From positions 62,001-126,000 of the forward strand of contig JBGTGQ010000015.1 in the NCBI GenBank assembly GCA_041746635.1: a stretch of DNA of 64,000 nucleotides. Direction: 5' to 3'. The position numbers were made by a program, and so were the translations under genes. Numbering within the stretch: position 1 is the stretch's first letter; each line of letters starts with the position of its first letter. The notes under the pieces are model-generated. The model saw only the letters and a program-made list of their open reading frames with translations, was not told the DNA's origin and ran no database searches. This document shows positions 27,754 through 36,298 of this stretch, piece after piece. The stretch is from CAMASH01 sp041746635 (lineage in GTDB: Bacteria > Verrucomicrobiota > Verrucomicrobiia > Chthoniobacterales > Terrimicrobiaceae).

Positions 27754-27916
27754 GTCAGGTCGAGATTCCCCCGCAGTCAAAAACGAGGAGAGTCTGCTGA
27801 AATTTCGAAAGACACGTTACATGCCAATATTCAACTGCCCGTTCCGCGTGAATTGGGTCAGCACGTCAACAAGAAAAATAAACAACGCGGCCTCGGGAAG
27901 AGACGTCTCGGGCAGT

Positions 27917-28138
27917 TTAGGGAGTCGCCGGGGGAGTCTCCAATTCGCTGACGCCTGCCATCGCGACGCGCATCGGCTCGCTGGAGACCCGCAGGAACCC
28001 GTCGAACGGGCGGTCGAGTTCCCAAATCAAAATCAGTGCACCGAAAACGGACAGGGCGGATGTTGCCATCGCGACCATGGTCATGGCATTGCGGGGAGCG
28101 AAGACGCTGTAGCTGAGAAAAATGACAGCCAGCAGATC
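27917..28138 (-). pseudogene. C-terminal fragment of a DUF4239 (bestrophin-like) membrane protein
   Basis: One reading frame encodes FAPRNAMTMVAM, then a hydrophobic helix and ELDRPFDGFLRVSSEPMR. That is the characteristic end of DUF4239 proteins: a helix, then ELD-PF-G and VSS-P. The rest of that family, about 180 residues, is missing, and upstream the frame turns into Gly-rich nonsense. The bases 27754-27916 show nothing I can name. Confidence 0.7.
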
Positions 28139-28332
28139 AAAGCCCCCGCCGCCATGACGACCAGGGCGGACGCCAGCATGAGGTGGAAGCCCATCCGCAC
28201 CGCCAGCCGGCCCGCCGGAACCATCGCCACCGTCGCCCCCACCAGGTAGGCTGCCGGCACCAGCGACACCACCCCGGAAAGATTTGCCACCTCCCGGCCC
28301 ATCACCGGCAGGGCGGTGGCGGTAAGACAATT
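28139..28332 (-). pseudogene. N-terminal fragment of an MFS transporter
   Basis: A different frame from the DUF4239 fragment reads TATALPVMGRE, then LVGATVAMVPAGRLAVRMG and a hydrophobic segment. This is the pattern of the first helices of DHA2-type (EmrB/QacA) multidrug transporters. It has no start codon, is stopped by a TAA at 28333-28335, and ends abruptly where the DUF4239 fragment begins. Confidence 0.6.
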
Positions 28333-28436
28333 TTAAACTGATAGAAAAATGCCATCAACGCCGCAGACGCGGCAATAGGATTGAGGCCTGCATGCGGTGC
28401 GGACATCGTTAACCTCACATCGCGCAACCTATCAGG

Positions 28437-28901
28437 TCACCCTGTTTTCCAATCCGCCAAAGTCGTGATGCGAACGCCCGTGTCCGAGGGAAAGTCGTCG
28501 GAATTGGACGTCACCAGGATCCCCACTCCAGCTTGATGAACAGTGGCAAGAAGCTGGAGATCGTGCAGTTTTTTCCCGATGACCCGGAACTGCAATGCCC
28601 ACCGATTCAGGAGTTCGTGGGCTTCAACGGTCTCGGGAATAAGGGAAGCGTATTTGCGAAACTCCCTGACGTTGCCGACGGCGTCCTCTACAGCTAGACC
28701 TAGGCCGTTATTTCCCGGTGGGCGGGTGGCAACGACGAGATATTCCCGAAGCACCTGGGTGCCAACAAAAAGACCGGCCCCCTGCCGGGGGAGTTCCTGG
28801 AAAATCCCTCGAGCCTCGGAGTGGAGGGGGCGTGATTCATCCGTGGCGTCCAACAAAATATTGGTATCCAAAGCCACGCGCTGACCCGGTTCAATCTTCA
28901 T
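28437..28901 (-). CDS. PIN-domain toxin (VapC family)
   Basis: A 154-residue PIN-domain ribonuclease. The first acidic active-site residue is in VALDTNILLD, a Glu follows in LREYLVV, and HDLQLLAT plus TSNSDDF give the C-terminal acidic pair. Such toxins usually cut tRNA or rRNA. The ATG at 28901 is chosen because it overlaps the antitoxin gene end by 11 nt; the longer frame runs into antitoxin coding sequence. Confidence 0.88.
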   Translation of the reverse strand: MKIEPGQRVALDTNILLDATDESRPLHSEARGIFQELPRQGAGLFVGTQVLREYLVVATRPPGNNGLGLAVEDAVGNVREFRKYASLIPETVEAHELLNRWALQFRVIGKKLHDLQLLATVHQAGVGILVTSNSDDFPSDTGVRITTLADWKTG

Positions 28902-29109
28902 AGAGTGCTTCTCTCGACCAGTTTTTAGCACCTTGTGTGCGCACCGTCTTCAAGGACAGATCGCCCCCATCGTCGGGCAGCGGAGCCCGGGCCGCCTCGG
29001 CCAGCACGTGATGCAACTCCCCCTGAAGCGAACGGTGGTGCAGACTAGCCCGGCGCTTTAGCCGTTCCAATACCGACTCGGGCAGATCCCGGATATGGAC
29101 TGATTTCAT
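28891..29109 (-). CDS. RHH antitoxin (FitA/VapB type)
   Basis: A 72-residue protein starting MKSVHIRDLPESVLERLKRRA, a ribbon-helix-helix DNA-binding fold. The C-terminal stretch (SREALYED) is the usual toxin-binding region. It is encoded just ahead of the PIN toxin with an 11-nt overlap, the typical order of such operons. It probably represses its own promoter in the 110-nt gap before purC. Confidence 0.85.
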   Translation of the reverse strand: MKSVHIRDLPESVLERLKRRASLHHRSLQGELHHVLAEAARAPLPDDGGDLSLKTVRTQGAKNWSREALYED

Positions 29110-29218
29110 ACTGGTATCATAATGATATCACCGGACATAAGCAAGGCCGGCCGAAGAAATCCAACCCCCTGCAAAAATACCTTTAAGGCTGTTGAATTTT
29201 CGCGCATAGACTCGCCCC

Positions 29219-30100
29219 ATGGACCTCCTCTCCTGCGATCTTCCCGGCATCCCCAAATTGCGCAGCGGCAAGGTTCGCGAGGTTTTTGATCTCGGTGAAA
29301 ACCTCCTTTTTGTTGCCTCCGACCGCATCTCGGCCTTCGACTGCATCCTGCCCAACGCCATCCCGCGCAAGGGTGAGGTGCTCACCCAGATTTCCTCATT
29401 TTGGTTCGAGAAACTCGATTTCGTGCCGAACCATCTCCTAGCCTCAAACTTCCGCCATTTTCCCGAAAATCTAAAACCCTTCGAAGAACAACTTGCCGGA
29501 CGGTCCATGATTGTGAAGAAAGCCGCCCCCCTTCCGGTGGAATGCGTCGCCCGCGGCCACCTCGCCGGCTCCGGATGGAAGGAATATCAGGAACACGGCA
29601 CCGTGGGAGGACATGCTGTTCCGCCCGGACTCCGCCAGGGCGATCGACTGCCGGAGACGCTCTTCACCCCGGCCCGCAAAGCCGACACCGGCCACGACGA
29701 AAACATTACCTGGCGCCAGTGCCGCGCCATCCTGGGCGACGATATTGCCATCCAACTGCGCGACTGGACCATCGAACTCTACGAACATGGCCGCGCCTAC
29801 GCCGCCCAGCGCGGCATCCTGGTGGCCGACACAAAATTTGAGTTCGGCGTTCTCGACGAGGAAATCATCCTCATTGATGAAGTGCTCACGCCGGACTCCT
29901 CGCGTTTCTGGCCCGAAAGCGAATTCGCCGCCGGGGGCAGTCCGCCCAGCTTCGACAAACAATTCGTGCGCGACTACCTGCAAACGCTCGCTTGGGACAA
30001 GCAACCGCCCGCCCCGCCGCTGCCGGCGGAGATCGTGCAGAAGACCTCGGAAAAATATCTCGAAGCCTTCCGCCGCCTCACCGGACTGATCCTGTCCTGA
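29219..30100 (+). CDS. purC: Phosphoribosylaminoimidazole-succinocarboxamide synthase
   Basis: A 293-residue SAICAR synthase of purine synthesis, joining aspartate to CAIR with ATP. Conserved segments are LRSGKVREVFDLGENLLFVASDRISAFD-type residues near 14-41 (ATP site), VECVARGHLAGSGW, and LVADTKFEFG with IDEVLTPDSSRFWP. The length fits the longer bacterial and yeast-like form. It is followed 22 nt later by the recombinase gene. Confidence 0.96.
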   Translation: MDLLSCDLPGIPKLRSGKVREVFDLGENLLFVASDRISAFDCILPNAIPRKGEVLTQISSFWFEKLDFVPNHLLASNFRHFPENLKPFEEQLAGRSMIVKKAAPLPVECVARGHLAGSGWKEYQEHGTVGGHAVPPGLRQGDRLPETLFTPARKADTGHDENITWRQCRAILGDDIAIQLRDWTIELYEHGRAYAAQRGILVADTKFEFGVLDEEIILIDEVLTPDSSRFWPESEFAAGGSPPSFDKQFVRDYLQTLAWDKQPPAPPLPAEIVQKTSEKYLEAFRRLTGLILS

Positions 30101-30122
30101 CGCGGCCGTCCCGAGCACCCGC

Positions 30123-31013
30123 GTGAACGAAGACCTGGAAAACTTCATCGTATGGCTCGCGGTCGAACGCGGTCTGTCCACCAACTATCAACTCTCCACC
30201 CGGCACTCGTTGGAAACCTTCGCCCAATGGCTGCCCGCTCATGCGCAAGTGACGGAGTTTTCCGGTGTCGAGCCCGGCCACATCACCAACTACCTCGCCT
30301 GGCGCAAACGCGCGGGCCTGGCCTCGGCTTCCATCAAACTTGAGGCCGTCGCCATTCGGATTTTCTTCCGGTTTCTCCTCGCCCGTAAAACCCTCACCAG
30401 AAATCCCGCCGAAAATCTCGCCATCCCCCGCATCGAAGGCTACCTGCCGGAAACGCTCAACGCCCCGGAGGTGGAACGCCTGCTCGAAAGCGTTCGCGAG
30501 AGCGATCCCCTCGGTCTGCGCGACCGCGCCATACTCGAACTCCTCTACGCCAGCGGCCTGCGTGTTTCTGAACTTTGCCACGTGCGCCTCGAAGGCCTCG
30601 ATCTCGAGGAAGGCATGATCCGCGTGACCGGCAAGGGCAATAAAACCCGCATCATTCCCGTCGGCTCCAAGGCCTGCGCGGCCATCAAACGTTATCTGGA
30701 AACTGAACGCCCAAATTTGGTCGGACCACGCACCGGGGCGGAAATTTTCCTCTCCGTGCGCGGAAAAAAACTCACTCCCCAGCGCATCTGGCAGCTCCTC
30801 AAGCAATACGCCGCCCGCGCCGGCCTGGAGAGTAATGTCTATCCCCACCTCCTGCGCCACAGCTTCGCCACCCATTTGCTCAGCGGAGGTGCGGACCTGC
30901 GCATCATCCAGGAAATGCTCGGCCACGCCGACATCTCGACCACGCAGATTTACACCCATGTGGACCGCACTCATCTCAAGGCCGTCCATAAAAAATTCCA
31001 TCCACGGGCCTGA
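30123..31013 (+). CDS. xerD: Tyrosine recombinase XerC/XerD
   Basis: A 296-residue site-specific recombinase. The N-terminal SAM-like domain spans residues 1-90. The catalytic domain has Arg in ASGLRVSEL, Lys in TGKGNKTR, HLLRHSFATH, His/Trp-position HADISTTQIY and the nucleophilic Tyr in QIYTHV. The length and absence of phage-type extensions fit a chromosome-dimer resolvase. XerC versus XerD is not certain. The start is GTG at 30123. Confidence 0.92.
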   Translation: MNEDLENFIVWLAVERGLSTNYQLSTRHSLETFAQWLPAHAQVTEFSGVEPGHITNYLAWRKRAGLASASIKLEAVAIRIFFRFLLARKTLTRNPAENLAIPRIEGYLPETLNAPEVERLLESVRESDPLGLRDRAILELLYASGLRVSELCHVRLEGLDLEEGMIRVTGKGNKTRIIPVGSKACAAIKRYLETERPNLVGPRTGAEIFLSVRGKKLTPQRIWQLLKQYAARAGLESNVYPHLLRHSFATHLLSGGADLRIIQEMLGHADISTTQIYTHVDRTHLKAVHKKFHPRA

Positions 31014-31059
31014 CCAGAAAAACTCGCTCGGCGTTCTCTGATTATTTAGAAAAAGCGCC

Positions 31060-31262
31060 ATGTCGAAGGTGACTCCAATCTGGCGCGTTTTGCCCGTGAT
31101 GTTGCTGCCGCTCGCGGCCGAAGGCCGTCTCAATCGACATCGTCAATCCCGGCTTTGAGGACATCACCGGTGAAACAGAGTATAACGAATTCACGTTTGG
31201 CCCCCTCAATGGGTGGAACCTGCCTGATCCGGGTAACATCGCTGAACGGATCCCTATGCTTG
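31060..31262 (+). pseudogene. Broken gene for an exported protein (N-terminal fragment)
   Basis: An ATG at 31060 opens a signal-peptide-like segment (VLPVMLLPLAAEG). A frameshift within the palindrome-like GCGGCCGAAGGCCG near 31113-31126 moves the frame to IDIVNPGFEDITGE...FGPLNGW. That second part is typical of the first mature residues of secreted carbohydrate-related or PEP-CTERM-type proteins. It is cut off after about 40 residues, shortly before a short-word repeat at 31285. Confidence 0.55.
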
Positions 31263-31284
31263 GACGTGACATTTGTCCTTTGCT

Positions 31285-31318
31285 GATCCGTGTTTATCCG
31301 TGTCATTCGTGGCTTCAA
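31285..31318 (+). repeat. Tandem short-word repeat (ATCCGTGT family)
   Basis: Three diverged copies stand in tandem: ATCCGTGTTT, ATCCGTGTC and ATTCGTGG. They lie between the broken exported-protein gene and the YkgJ-type gene. No inverted partner was found nearby. Confidence 0.6.
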
Positions 31319-31430
31319 CTGCATCATTCCGGCTGCGCACCGGCATTTTTCACGGGGCAGATCTCACCGCCGGGCAAGCCCCCAGCTTTTTCTCGCCTGC
31401 CATCGAGAATATAGCATCCTGCCTGGACCG

Positions 31431-31994
31431 ATGAGAAATCCCGGAGAGTCAACAGTAGCCGCCCGCCTCTGCTCGGCCTGTGGGATGTGCTGCAACGGCG
31501 TGATGTTTTACAGCATGCGACTGCAACCCTCGGATCAGGCCCGGAGCCTCACGGCGCTGGGCCTCAAGCTCAAACGCAAAAACAAGGAATGGCACTTCCT
31601 TCAGCCCTGCCCGGCGCACCAGGATTCTCATTGCACGATCTATGCACAACGTCCGGAGCGCTGCCGGGTCTTTGCCTGCCGGCAGTTGCAAGCGGTGGAG
31701 AACGGGAAAACCAGCGAAGAAGCGGCAATGAAGAAAGTTCGGGATGCGCAGGACGCCGTCGCGCGGGTCCGCGAGCTGCTCCATCAGGCCGGTGACACGC
31801 GGGAGACAAAGGCCCTCGCCACCCGCTACGAAACACTCGTCACCCCGCCGCTCGATCCGGCCCCGGAAGCCGAGGCCAACCGCAAGAAACTCACCGAGGC
31901 CATGAACGAGCTGGAGGATATGCTGGCGCGGGACTTCCGCGTGGAGGCGGCTAGGAAATTGGAGGGATGCGGGCTCTCGCATCCCTTGCCTTAG
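31431..31994 (+). CDS. YkgJ-type cysteine cluster protein
   Basis: 187 residues. The N-terminal cluster CSACGMCCNG, together with later cysteines in PCPAHQDSHC and ERCRVFAC, is the pattern of the YkgJ (zinc- or iron-chelating) family. The function is not established. The second half is helical and charged (about 95-170). The ATG at 31431 is used because the longer frame upstream runs through the repeat and decayed gene. Confidence 0.82.
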   Translation: MRNPGESTVAARLCSACGMCCNGVMFYSMRLQPSDQARSLTALGLKLKRKNKEWHFLQPCPAHQDSHCTIYAQRPERCRVFACRQLQAVENGKTSEEAAMKKVRDAQDAVARVRELLHQAGDTRETKALATRYETLVTPPLDPAPEAEANRKKLTEAMNELEDMLARDFRVEAARKLEGCGLSHPLP

Positions 31995-32044
31995 CCGGAG
32001 ATTTTTGGGTTGCGAGGGCCCGCAACCCTCCAGACAACTGACCC

Positions 32045-33019
32045 ATGCCCCTCGTTGAATCGACCTACCAGCCTCCGTGGGGATTTTGGAACGGACACCT
32101 CCAGACAATCTATCCTGCGCTTTATCGCCGCGTGCCCCTCATCACCACGGAACGCGAACGGCTCCCCACGCCAGATGGCGACTTTTTGGATTTGGACTGG
32201 AACACGAGCAATAACGCCCCTCGTCTGGCCATTCTCTCCCACGGACTCGAAGGGGATTCCCAAAATCATTACATCCAAGGCATGGCGGCAGCGCTTCTGC
32301 GGAATCAATGGGATGTGCTGGCCTGGAACTTCCGCGGCTGCAGCGGCGAACAAAACCGCCTGTTGCGCTCTTATCACAGCGGAGCGACCGAGGATTTAAA
32401 ATCGGTGGTGGATCATGCCCTGGCGACGGGACGTTACCCGCGCATCGCCCTCGTCGGGTTCAGCCTCGGCGGAAACATGATGCTGAAATACCTTGGCGAT
32501 CTAGCGGCCGGAGTGGACCGCCGTATCAAACGCGCCGTCGCGTTTTCCGTGCCTTGCGATCTGGCGTCCAGTTCGCAAAAACTGGAGGGCACCATGAACC
32601 GCATTTATATGCGTCGGTTTCTCACCAGGCTGCGGGGAAAGATTCGCGATAAGATGACCGCGTTTCCCGGAGAAATTGATGACGCCGGATTGGACGCGAT
32701 GCGCACGTTTCGGGAGTTCGACGGGGCCTACACCGCGCCGCTCCATGGCTTTGCCAGCGCGGAGGAATACTGGCGGAGGGCGAGTTGCAAACCGGTGCTC
32801 GCCCAGATCGCCATCCCCACCCTGCTGGTTAATGCGCGTAACGATCCCTTCCTGGCCCCGGACTGTTTTCCCGCGGATGCCGCGCAAAAAAACCCCCTCT
32901 TCCATTTCGAGGCCCCGCGCAGCGGCGGGCATGTCGGTTTTGTCTCCTTCAATGCCCGGAACGAATACTGGTCGGAAACACGCGCCATCGAGTTTCTGAA
33001 CGGCGGAATTCGTTCGTGA
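32045..33019 (+). CDS. YheT-like alpha/beta hydrolase
   Basis: A 324-residue serine hydrolase of the YheT/EMB8 group. The nucleophile is Ser in GFSLGGNMML. An oxyanion-type segment is SHGLEGDSQNHY, and NFRGCSGEQNR is typical of this group. Candidate Asp (NARNDPF) and His (SGGHVGF) complete the triad. The substrate is unknown. It is convergent with the M42 peptidase gene, 14 nt apart. Confidence 0.9.
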   Translation: MPLVESTYQPPWGFWNGHLQTIYPALYRRVPLITTERERLPTPDGDFLDLDWNTSNNAPRLAILSHGLEGDSQNHYIQGMAAALLRNQWDVLAWNFRGCSGEQNRLLRSYHSGATEDLKSVVDHALATGRYPRIALVGFSLGGNMMLKYLGDLAAGVDRRIKRAVAFSVPCDLASSSQKLEGTMNRIYMRRFLTRLRGKIRDKMTAFPGEIDDAGLDAMRTFREFDGAYTAPLHGFASAEEYWRRASCKPVLAQIAIPTLLVNARNDPFLAPDCFPADAAQKNPLFHFEAPRSGGHVGFVSFNARNEYWSETRAIEFLNGGIRS

Positions 33020-33033
33020 CCCGGAACGCGAGA

Positions 33034-34104
33034 TCAAATCGTCACGCCGAACACGTCGTCGGTCTTCACTTCTAGGCAAAATGCCGCCAGCAATTCGGCG
33101 ATGGCCTGGAGGTCGGAAAGCTCGATGACTTCGACGGAGGAATGCATGTAGCGGTTGGGCAAGCCGATAGACACGGTGGGAATACCGCCGTGTTGCAGAA
33201 ATATCGCGTCGGCGTCAGTGCCGGTGTGTCGGGGATTGGCCTCGTATTGCAGGGGGATGCCGGCGCGTTGGGCCGTTTCGCGGAGCCGTTCAACCAGGAC
33301 AGGGTGATTGGAGCTGCCGATGCTGAGGACGGGGCCACCGCCGAGCTTTACGTCGCCATGTTTGGGTTTGGAGCAAATCGGGATGTCCGTCGCGTGCGTC
33401 ACGTCCACCACCAGCGCGGCATTTGGCTTGGCGCGGTATCCGGCCATGATCGCCCCGTAGAGACCGTTTTCCTCCTGGATGGTCGAGACGGCGACAATGC
33501 TGGCGGCGAGTTTTTCTTTTTTCTCCGCAATGAGCCGCAGGGCCTCGGCGGCGGCCCAGGTGCCGATGCGGTTGTCGCAGCCGCGCGCGGCAATGCGGTC
33601 GCCGACCAAGCGGACGACATTGGCGTCGTGGGTGACGGGATCGCCCACGCGCACGAGCTTGGCGGCCTCAGCCTTGGATTTCGCGCCGATATCGATGAAG
33701 ACTTCGTGGAACTCAGGGACCTTCTTGCGGTCATCGGGCTCCTGCATGTGGATGGCGAGGTGTCCGGTGACGCCCGGCACGGGTCCGTCCGCACCCTGCA
33801 CGATCACGCGCTGACCGCGCAGCATGGCGCGATCCACCCCGCCGATGCCTTTGAAATACAGGAAGCCATCGTCACTGATGTAACTGATCATCAGACCAAG
33901 TTCATCGGCATGGCCGCTGAGGAGAATCTTGGGTCCGCCATCGGGATTCATCGTGGCATAGACATTGCCGTAGGGATCGCTGCGGATCTTGTCGGCAAAG
34001 CGGGCGGCGTATTCTGACCAGACGCGCTGGCCCTTCGTTTCGAAACCGGACGGCGAGGGCGTTTCGAGCAATTTTTTAAGAAAATCGTAGGATTCTTCGC
34101 GCAT
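33034..34104 (-). CDS. M42 family metallopeptidase
   Basis: A 356-residue di-metal aminopeptidase or related glutamyl aminopeptidase. Metal and catalytic regions visible are SGHADELGLM (His, Asp), RGCDNRIGTW (bridging Asp), QEENGLYGA (catalytic and ligand Glu), VVDVTHATD (Asp) and FLQHGGIPT (His). No signal peptide is present, so it acts in the cytoplasm. It may also be a cellulase-like M42 relative, as these are often misannotated. Confidence 0.9.
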   Translation of the reverse strand: MREESYDFLKKLLETPSPSGFETKGQRVWSEYAARFADKIRSDPYGNVYATMNPDGGPKILLSGHADELGLMISYISDDGFLYFKGIGGVDRAMLRGQRVIVQGADGPVPGVTGHLAIHMQEPDDRKKVPEFHEVFIDIGAKSKAEAAKLVRVGDPVTHDANVVRLVGDRIAARGCDNRIGTWAAAEALRLIAEKKEKLAASIVAVSTIQEENGLYGAIMAGYRAKPNAALVVDVTHATDIPICSKPKHGDVKLGGGPVLSIGSSNHPVLVERLRETAQRAGIPLQYEANPRHTGTDADAIFLQHGGIPTVSIGLPNRYMHSSVEVIELSDLQAIAELLAAFCLEVKTDDVFGVTI

Positions 34105-34217
34105 GGACGGGATTATCGGCGGAAGCGCAAGTTCTGCAAAGCCTGCATTTCTCGTGACAAGGGTCCCGCCTTTAGGGCTCGAACTGCGGGAGTGATTCTG
34201 CTTAAAGAAGGGTTGAG

Positions 34218-35894
34218 ATGCAATTCACCACAGGTCACAGCAGAACACAACCCGCCAGCATTCTCGGGCGCATCGGCCTCACCCTTTTTCTCAGCCTTTT
34301 CCTGGGCATGGGGCTGCTGTTTTTGTTTTTCATCGGCGCTGCCACGCTGCAAACCCTGGCCACCTACGGATGGCAGAAAACACCGGCCACCATCACGAGC
34401 AGCGGGGTGCGCGAGGACCCGGGCCAGGACGACCCGTTTACCGTCGAGGTCACCTATCGCTACCAGTGGAATGGCCGCGGCCATACTTCGGCGAAGTTTT
34501 CCCGCCATAGCGCGCAGTTGGAAAACTATGACCGGGCCCGCGAAAAAATCTCCGCCCTCCCCGCCGGCACGGAAACGTTCTGCTTCGTGAACCAAAAAAA
34601 TCCCGACGAAGCGGTGTTGCACCGCGACGGGGTTTGGACGGCTCTGTTCGCCGTGATTCCGCTCATTTTCGTGCTGGTGGGCGGGGTCGGCATCGTGGGC
34701 GTCTGGTTTCCCCGCGAGGCGCGGGCGGGCGCACTCAGTCCGTCGCGGGGCGGAAAGAAAGGCGGAAAGGCACTGACCATTTTCCTCGGCGGCGTTTTCA
34801 CTTTGGTCGGGGCCGGAATGCTGGTTTTTTGGTTTCTGCCCACCATGATCAAGGCGCAGGAGTCCGCGCAATGGACCGAGATGCCCTGCACGATCATCAG
34901 CAGCCGGGTGAAATCCCATTCGGACAGCGATGGCACGACCTACAGCGTGGATATTTTTTACCGCTATACGGTGGCGGGAAGGGAATACAAATCGAATCGC
35001 CACGGCCATTTCGGCGGATCTTCCAGCGGCTATGACGGCAAGGCGGAGATCGTGCGGCGGTATCCGGCGGACTCGCAGGCGGTTTGTTACGTGAATCCGG
35101 AGAATCCCCACGAGGCGGTGCTAAAGCCTGGGCTCGGTTGGGGAGCATTGTTCGGATTGATCCCCCTGGTGTTTTTCGTCATTGGCGTGGCGGTCCTTTT
35201 TTCAGCGTTCCGCACGTCGCGGGTGGATGCTGTCTCGGGCCGGCCGGTCCCCGCCGTCGATTCACGCGTCGGCGGAGGTCCGGTCACACTAAAGCCCACC
35301 ATTTCGCCCTTGGCCAAGCTGGGAGGAGTGATCCTGGCCGCGTTGTTTTGGAATGGCATCGTTTCCGTCTTTGTCTGGCAGGTGATCAAGAGCTTCGAGC
35401 GCGGACGTCCGGAGTGGTTTCTCACGGTTTTTATGATTCCCTTCGTGCTGATCGGGCTGGGCCTGTTGGCCGGAATCATCTATTTCGCCGCAGCCGCGAC
35501 CAATCCGCGCTGCCGCCTGCGGGTGGATTCGCCGCTGGTTCGGCCGGGGCAAACGCTCTCCGTCTCGTGGGAATTTCGCGGTGCAGTGCGGCGGCTGAAC
35601 CGCCTGCGGATTCATCTGGAAGGACGGGAGGAGGCCACCTACGCGCGCGGCACATCGACCCACACCGACCGCGAGATTTTTGCGCAAATCCCCCTGGCCG
35701 ATCTTTCCTCCTCACGGGACATGGAACGGGGAACCGGGCAGGGACGGGTGCCGGAACGGACGATGCCCAGCTTTACCGCGCCCAACAACAAGGTGGTGTG
35801 GACGGTGAAGGTGCGGGGCGAAATCAGCCGCTGGCCGGATGTGGATGACGAATACGAAATCGTGGTCACTCCGCCGCAAGGAGGACGGGCATGA
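34218..35894 (+). CDS. Membrane protein with two DUF3592 units
   Basis: A 558-residue inner-membrane protein containing two similar units. Each has a membrane helix, a strand-rich extracytoplasmic part and another helix. Unit one has TPATITSSGVRED...TYRYQWNGR...CFVNQKNPDEAVL; unit two has MPCTIISSRVKSHSD...FYRYTVAGR...CYVNPENPHEAVL, both ending near a helix. A C-terminal strand-rich domain (about 420-558) includes LVRPGQTLSVSWEF, which resembles an arrestin-like fold. It overlaps the next gene as ATGA. Function is unknown. Confidence 0.78.
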   Translation: MQFTTGHSRTQPASILGRIGLTLFLSLFLGMGLLFLFFIGAATLQTLATYGWQKTPATITSSGVREDPGQDDPFTVEVTYRYQWNGRGHTSAKFSRHSAQLENYDRAREKISALPAGTETFCFVNQKNPDEAVLHRDGVWTALFAVIPLIFVLVGGVGIVGVWFPREARAGALSPSRGGKKGGKALTIFLGGVFTLVGAGMLVFWFLPTMIKAQESAQWTEMPCTIISSRVKSHSDSDGTTYSVDIFYRYTVAGREYKSNRHGHFGGSSSGYDGKAEIVRRYPADSQAVCYVNPENPHEAVLKPGLGWGALFGLIPLVFFVIGVAVLFSAFRTSRVDAVSGRPVPAVDSRVGGGPVTLKPTISPLAKLGGVILAALFWNGIVSVFVWQVIKSFERGRPEWFLTVFMIPFVLIGLGLLAGIIYFAAAATNPRCRLRVDSPLVRPGQTLSVSWEFRGAVRRLNRLRIHLEGREEATYARGTSTHTDREIFAQIPLADLSSSRDMERGTGQGRVPERTMPSFTAPNNKVVWTVKVRGEISRWPDVDDEYEIVVTPPQGGRA

Positions 35895-36298
35895 AGGCGA
35901 GCGTGGCGACCGAACGGAAAAATTACCGGCCGGGCGAGGAGATCCGCGGCACGGCATCCTGGACGACGGCAATCGCGCCAAAAACCGTCGAACTCCGGCT
36001 CTTCTGGCACACCGCGGGCAAGGGCACGCGTGACAGCGCCACGGTGGAGGCCTTGGTTTTCGATCACGCGCAGGCACAGGACACGCGTCCCTTCGCCTTC
36101 AGCGCGCCGGATTTTCCCCCCAGCTTTTCGGGCAAACTCATTTCCCTGATCTGGGGGCTGGAACTTGTGCTCAATCCGGGCGGCACGCAAAACGCCGGCT
36201 TGGTGATCTCGCCCGACGGCCACGAGATCGAACTGCAATCGGACGTCGTGATCTCCATGCCCGTGCCCGAAAAACCAAAATTCCCCTGGGGCCGGTGA
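35891..36298 (+). CDS. Arrestin-like small protein of the DUF3592 operon
   Basis: 135 residues without signal peptide. The start, KNYRPGEEIRGTASW, followed by VELRLFWHTAGKGT, resembles the N-terminal strands of arrestin/Vps26-like folds, and the neighbouring DUF3592 protein has a related C-terminal segment. The match is by eye and weak. It overlaps genes on both sides by 4 nt (ATGA and GTGA). Confidence 0.55.
   Translation: MKASVATERKNYRPGEEIRGTASWTTAIAPKTVELRLFWHTAGKGTRDSATVEALVFDHAQAQDTRPFAFSAPDFPPSFSGKLISLIWGLELVLNPGGTQNAGLVISPDGHEIELQSDVVISMPVPEKPKFPWGR

Noticed and set aside
27674..28249. Plus-strand open frame of 191 codons over the gene-fragment patch
   Set aside because: Its sequence has no protein-like pattern, while the minus strand shows recognisable family fragments.
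30187..30215. ACTATCAACTCTCCACC-like words inside the start of the xerC/D gene, similar to the TCAAC repeat family
   Set aside because: The encoded residues align with the normal XerC/D N-terminus without insertion, so this is probably ordinary coding sequence.
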